Below are positions 63,101 through 64,000 of a DNA stretch of 64,000 nt, in pieces; position 1 is the stretch's first letter; every line of letters starts with the position of its first letter. Origin of the DNA: Antedon mediterranea (Eukaryota; Echinodermata; Crinoidea; Comatulida; Antedonidae); assembly GCF_964355755.1 (NCBI RefSeq), contig NC_092673.1, forward strand, positions 23,195,001 through 23,259,000, given 5' to 3'. The notes beneath the pieces are model-generated. The model was not told the origin of the DNA. It saw only the letters and a program-made list of their open reading frames with translations, and made no database searches. Position numbers and translations under genes: made by a program.

Positions 63101-63819
63101 CTGTTAAGGCTTGTTTATATTACTACTAAAGATAGCAAATGATGATAGATTAATAAACATTTTTTTTTTCTACAGAAAACAAAATTAGAAAAGTTTTCAT
63201 CATGTAGGATAACCATTTATACTGTCTTTGATGAAAAGTGACATTTTCATGAATCTAACGATATTCTGTTAAAATTATGTATTGGAATAAAGTTGTTTAC
63301 TGACCTTTGGCCCTTCGGATCCTTCAATACCTTGTATACCAGGAGCACCTGGTTGACCCTAAAAAACACAATACACAAATTACAATATATATATAGGTGA
63401 TACTGCTGAAATAAATAAATTGACAGTTCACAACTTAACTTAAATCTTCGGCCACACCATTTATATTTGAATTTTCATCCTATTTTTGCCGTTACCATTT
63501 TTTATGTTCTCTTAATTTACGTTCACACTGAGCTCTGATTCAGTCCAGTAACCAGAGAAAACTCCAAGCTATCTTACGTTTTCCGATCCACACTTATGTT
63601 TCGTATAGAATCCAGAATGAATTAAAGTGTAAATGGTTATCTTGAACACTACATCCCATTTTCCATGATTTTTTATCTGACTACCAGGCAGGATGTCAGG
63701 CTCTGTGTGAACACAGGTCTATCAAGTAGTATCATAGTAGACTATAATATGTTTCAATTTCTTACAAGTTCTCCTTTTTGTCCCATCTCTCCTTTAGTTC
63801 CTGGAAGACCTTCTGGTCC
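42035..63819 (-). CDS. Fibrillar procollagen alpha chain, 3' part of gene (partial at 5' end)
   Basis: Minus-strand gene of at least 41-42 exons. It encodes 252 uninterrupted Gly-X-Y triplets, a C-telopeptide, a C-propeptide and the COLFI domain, ending GPVCFAV and TAG (plus-strand CTA at 42035-42037). In-window coding length is about 1,159 residues and stays in frame across every junction. All helical exons begin with a complete Gly codon (phase 0), as in fibrillar collagen genes. COLFI motifs such as [35 protein letters not shown] and LPIVDF look closest to clade B chains (COL5A1, COL11A1). Invertebrate fibrillar chains are hard to place without a tree, so no symbol is given. The N-propeptide and roughly a quarter of a standard 1,014-residue helix must lie beyond 64000. 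Confidence 0.95.
43940..43969 (-). CDS. Candidate 30-nt microexon in COLFI
   Basis: Encodes [10 protein letters not shown] in phase 0 between DPDPDTAE and [13 protein letters not shown]. The acceptor is preceded by a long pyrimidine tract (ttttctctttg, tttctctcacAG). The donor is weaker (TCG then GTATAC). Without it, the spacing from GGETC to FFSEF equals that recalled for human COL11A1; with it, there is a ten-residue insertion. It could be constitutive, alternatively spliced, or a chance splice-like pair. Confidence 0.5.
44828..45440 (-). CDS. Collagen C-telopeptide/C-propeptide exon with Gly-rich, polybasic and acidic segments
   Basis: 613-nt exon, phase 0 to phase 1. It reads [16 protein letters not shown], then a Gly/Ser/Tyr-rich stretch ([11 protein letters not shown]), a Pro/Thr linker ([16 protein letters not shown]), a Ser-rich stretch, a polybasic site (VKRRRRRDV), an acidic run ([15 protein letters not shown]), a Leu-rich heptad-like helix ([13 protein letters not shown]) and the COLFI start ([19 protein letters not shown]). 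The heptads fit the trimerising coiled coil at the start of C-propeptides. The polybasic run matches a furin-type proprotein convertase site; furin processing of the C-propeptide is known for pro-alpha1(V), but here it is an inference. The region is well over 100 residues longer than the corresponding part of type I collagen. Confidence 0.9.
45997..46017 (-). CDS. Collagen 21-nt microexon at the end of the helix
   Basis: Encodes GSGTSMD, the first non-helical residues after GPPGPP. The acceptor has a strong pyrimidine tract (ttgttttcctcAG) and the donor is a perfect GTAAGT. Both neighbours are phase 0, so including or skipping it keeps the frame. It follows an 18-nt helical exon (46564-46581, GPPGPP), giving two microexons in a row at the helix/telopeptide border. 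In vertebrate fibrillar genes this border lies inside one larger junction exon. Confidence 0.82.
46564..63819 (-). CDS. Collagen triple-helix exons (35 Gly-X-Y exons)
   Basis: In transcript order, by plus coordinates: 63766-63819, 63305-63358, 63025-63078, 62546-62653 (108), 61935-62033 (99), 61512-61556 (45), 59510-59563, 59057-59110, 58558-58611, 58193-58300 (108), 57781-57870 (90), 57458-57511, 57227-57280, 56939-56992, 56416-56469, 56031-56138 (108), 55651-55704, 55073-55126, 54821-54874, 54520-54573, 54045-54098, 53453-53506, 53301-53354, 53014-53121 (108), 52819-52872, 52395-52448, 52105-52158, 50833-50940 (108), 49031-49084, 48738-48791, 48450-48503, 47981-48088 (108), 47540-47593, 46859-46930 (72), 46564-46581 (18). 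Unmarked ones are 54 nt. All have GT-AG borders and start GGN. No Gly interruption was seen. The helix ends GPPGPP. Most donors are GTAAGT-like; 56416 uses GTTTGT and 49031 uses GTAATA. Confidence 0.93.
49307..50815. repeat. 23-bp minisatellite, about 65 copies, in a collagen intron
   Basis: The unit includes GGTTATGTATTGCGTTTATC and ends ATA. Most copies are identical; variants change TTGCG to TAGTG or TTGTG and ATCAT to ACCAT. Variants cluster at the two ends and the core is homogeneous, as expected for recent internal amplification. It ends about 18 bp before the splice donor side of exon 50833-50940. Confidence 0.95.
50979..51828. mobile_element. Harbinger-like TIR element, about 844 bp, non-autonomous
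   Basis: Ends CGCCCGTATTCTTAAAC and the complement of CACCCGTATTCTTAAAC, with similarity extending about 35 bp (GGACTTTAGTCGTAGTTCGA). A TAA lies immediately outside each end (50979-50981, 51826-51828), fitting the 3-bp TWA duplication of PIF/Harbinger elements. Internal direct repeats of GACTAAAT/TCGAACTACGACT. No transposase ORF. Confidence 0.75.
53693..53765 (+). repeat. Dispersed repeat, partner of 30921-30990
   Basis: Carries GAGGACGATGTCATGCGT and GCCTGGACTATTCCATTTTC, the reverse complement of the copy in a hemicentin intron. Nearby ORFs have a stop in the shared part, so it is not coding. Confidence 0.65.
54279..54423. mobile_element. TIR MITE, 'TTCCCACTA' family, copy 2
   Basis: Left end TAAAGCGTGGTTTCCACTAG and right end CTAGTGGGAACCAAGCTTTA. 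The interior contains GTTGACCAATGATAAGCCAC, also in copy 3 in reverse order. In a collagen intron. Confidence 0.75.
55385..55570. mobile_element. G+C-rich TIR MITE with 30-bp ends
   Basis: 55391-55420 (AACTCAACATCGTCATACAA, CGAGGCCCAG) pairs imperfectly with 55532-55561. The interior motif CCTAAAAACTAC...GACGCTATT and CAAGACGA recurs at 59695-59822. A 72-codon minus-strand ORF here is a by-product. Confidence 0.65.
56571..56885. repeat. 31-bp minisatellite, about 10 copies, in a collagen intron
   Basis: The unit reads ACTAGGTATGCACTTTAAAC then ACTACATGTAC. Copies are almost identical; one has TGTGC for TGTAC. It lies between exons 56416-56469 and 56939-56992. Confidence 0.95.
59360..59470. 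repeat. Dispersed repeat, copy 2
   Basis: Shares AGATGTACTAGGTTCTTTAA and ACATGAGGTAGATGTGCACA-like sequence with 17600-17720 in hemicentin. Confidence 0.5.
59695..59822. mobile_element. Partial copy of the G+C-rich MITE
   Basis: Contains ATCTAAAAACTAC, GACGCTATTTCAAGACGA and GGCTTCGTCATACAATGCTG, matching the interior and right end of 55385-55570. Left end missing. Confidence 0.55.
60083..61311 (+). mobile_element. Helitron-like non-autonomous element, copy B (about 1.2 kb)
   Basis: Same order as copy A: GGTTATCCGC...GCGGATAAC hairpin, CCTTGTTATTGT, a poly-T tract (53 T at 60128-60180), CTAAAAACCAAAAGTCATTT, GTGACGTCATCGTATGGCCA and finally GCGGATAACCTAACTCGTC/GACGAGTT with CTAG at 61308-61311 followed by T. 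Right hairpin arms are 61281-61288 and 61295-61302. It lies in the largest collagen intron (59564-61511). Confidence 0.6.
62185..62348. mobile_element. TIR MITE, 'TTCCCACTA' family, copy 3
   Basis: Ends TTAAGCTTGGTTCCCACTAG and CTAGTGGGAACCAAGCTTTA. The interior has GACGCGATGCAAGGACGTAA and the complementary GTACGTCCTGGCGTTGCGTC, so the inverted repeat runs deep into the element. Confidence 0.8.
63521..63713. mobile_element. Possible MITE in a collagen intron
   Basis: GTTCACACTGAGCTCTGA near 63522 and CAGGCTCTGTGTGAAC near 63698 form an imperfect inverted pair about 190 bp apart. Boundaries uncertain and no second copy seen in the window. Confidence 0.35.
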
Positions 63820-64000
63820 CTGTTAAGATTTAAAATTAATTAAATTACATTAATTAGCACCAATACAATATAATAACATTTTAGTCAAACTGATGTATGC
63901 TTTATAAGTTATATTGGGGGATCACACCTAATGTATTCTGACTCTCCCTCTTCCTCCCTCTCCCTCACCCACACAAAAGACTAACCTTTTCGTTTGTATT

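Noticed and set aside
63985-64000. Possible further collagen exon at the window edge (ACTAAC before CTTTT)
   Set aside because: The 15-16 bases beyond the donor-like site, read on the minus strand, contain no GGN codon, so they cannot be Gly-X-Y. It may be a chance GTTAGT.
42035-64000. Bacteriophage or bacterial origin suggested by collagen-like Gly-X-Y repeats
   Set aside because: Spliceosomal introns, a COLFI domain and a vertebrate-like exon code show that this is an animal gene.

Overview
This is an animal (metazoan) nuclear genomic window, strongly A+T-rich by eye, with short exons, GT-AG introns and many small dispersed repeats. It carries two large extracellular-matrix genes that converge tail to tail. 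The gene architecture points to an invertebrate, probably a marine deuterostome; an echinoderm is my best guess but the window cannot prove it. Neither gene is complete: the 5' parts of both lie outside the window.

Plus strand, 114-33514: the 3' part of a hemicentin gene (HMCN1/HMCN2 type). Spliced by eye it gives 25 I-set immunoglobulin domains, six thrombospondin type-1 repeats, a nidogen-type G2F domain, eight EGF modules (mostly calcium-binding type), a fibulin-type C-terminal module and a TAA stop. This is the same module order as the C-terminal half of vertebrate hemicentin-1. The assembled exons stay in frame over about 3,399 codons. The VWA domain and earlier Ig domains must lie upstream.

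Minus strand, 63819-42035: the 3' part of a fibrillar procollagen alpha-chain gene. In-frame Gly-X-Y exons (54, 108, 99, 45, 90, 72 and 18 nt) encode 252 uninterrupted triplets. They are followed by a 21-nt microexon, a long Gly/Ser/Tyr-rich and then polybasic/acidic C-telopeptide/propeptide exon, and a COLFI domain ending in GPVCFAV. The COLFI sequence looks closest to clade B chains (COL5A1/COL11A1-like). It has seven rather than eight conserved cysteines because C3 is replaced by valine.

Between the genes, 33515-42034 has no credible protein gene. It holds the hemicentin 3' UTR, a 51-bp tandem repeat (34742-35430), a roughly 5.2-kb inverted-repeat-bounded block filled with a palindromic satellite-like array (35452-40672), and the collagen 3' UTR.

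Introns hold a tRNA-derived SINE, two copies of a Helitron-like repeat, Tigger/pogo-like and Harbinger-like MITEs, several other TIR families shared by both genes, and minisatellites. One minisatellite is a reiterated copy of the end of a hemicentin coding exon together with its splice donor. No bacterial genes, CRISPR arrays, viral genes or rRNA genes were seen.

Both proteins are secreted matrix components: hemicentin in basement-membrane and cell-cell linkages, fibrillar collagen in the interstitial matrix. Their adjacency may be chance. The best candidates for something new are the 5.2-kb block, the collagen C-propeptide changes with flanking microexons, and the splice-donor minisatellite.
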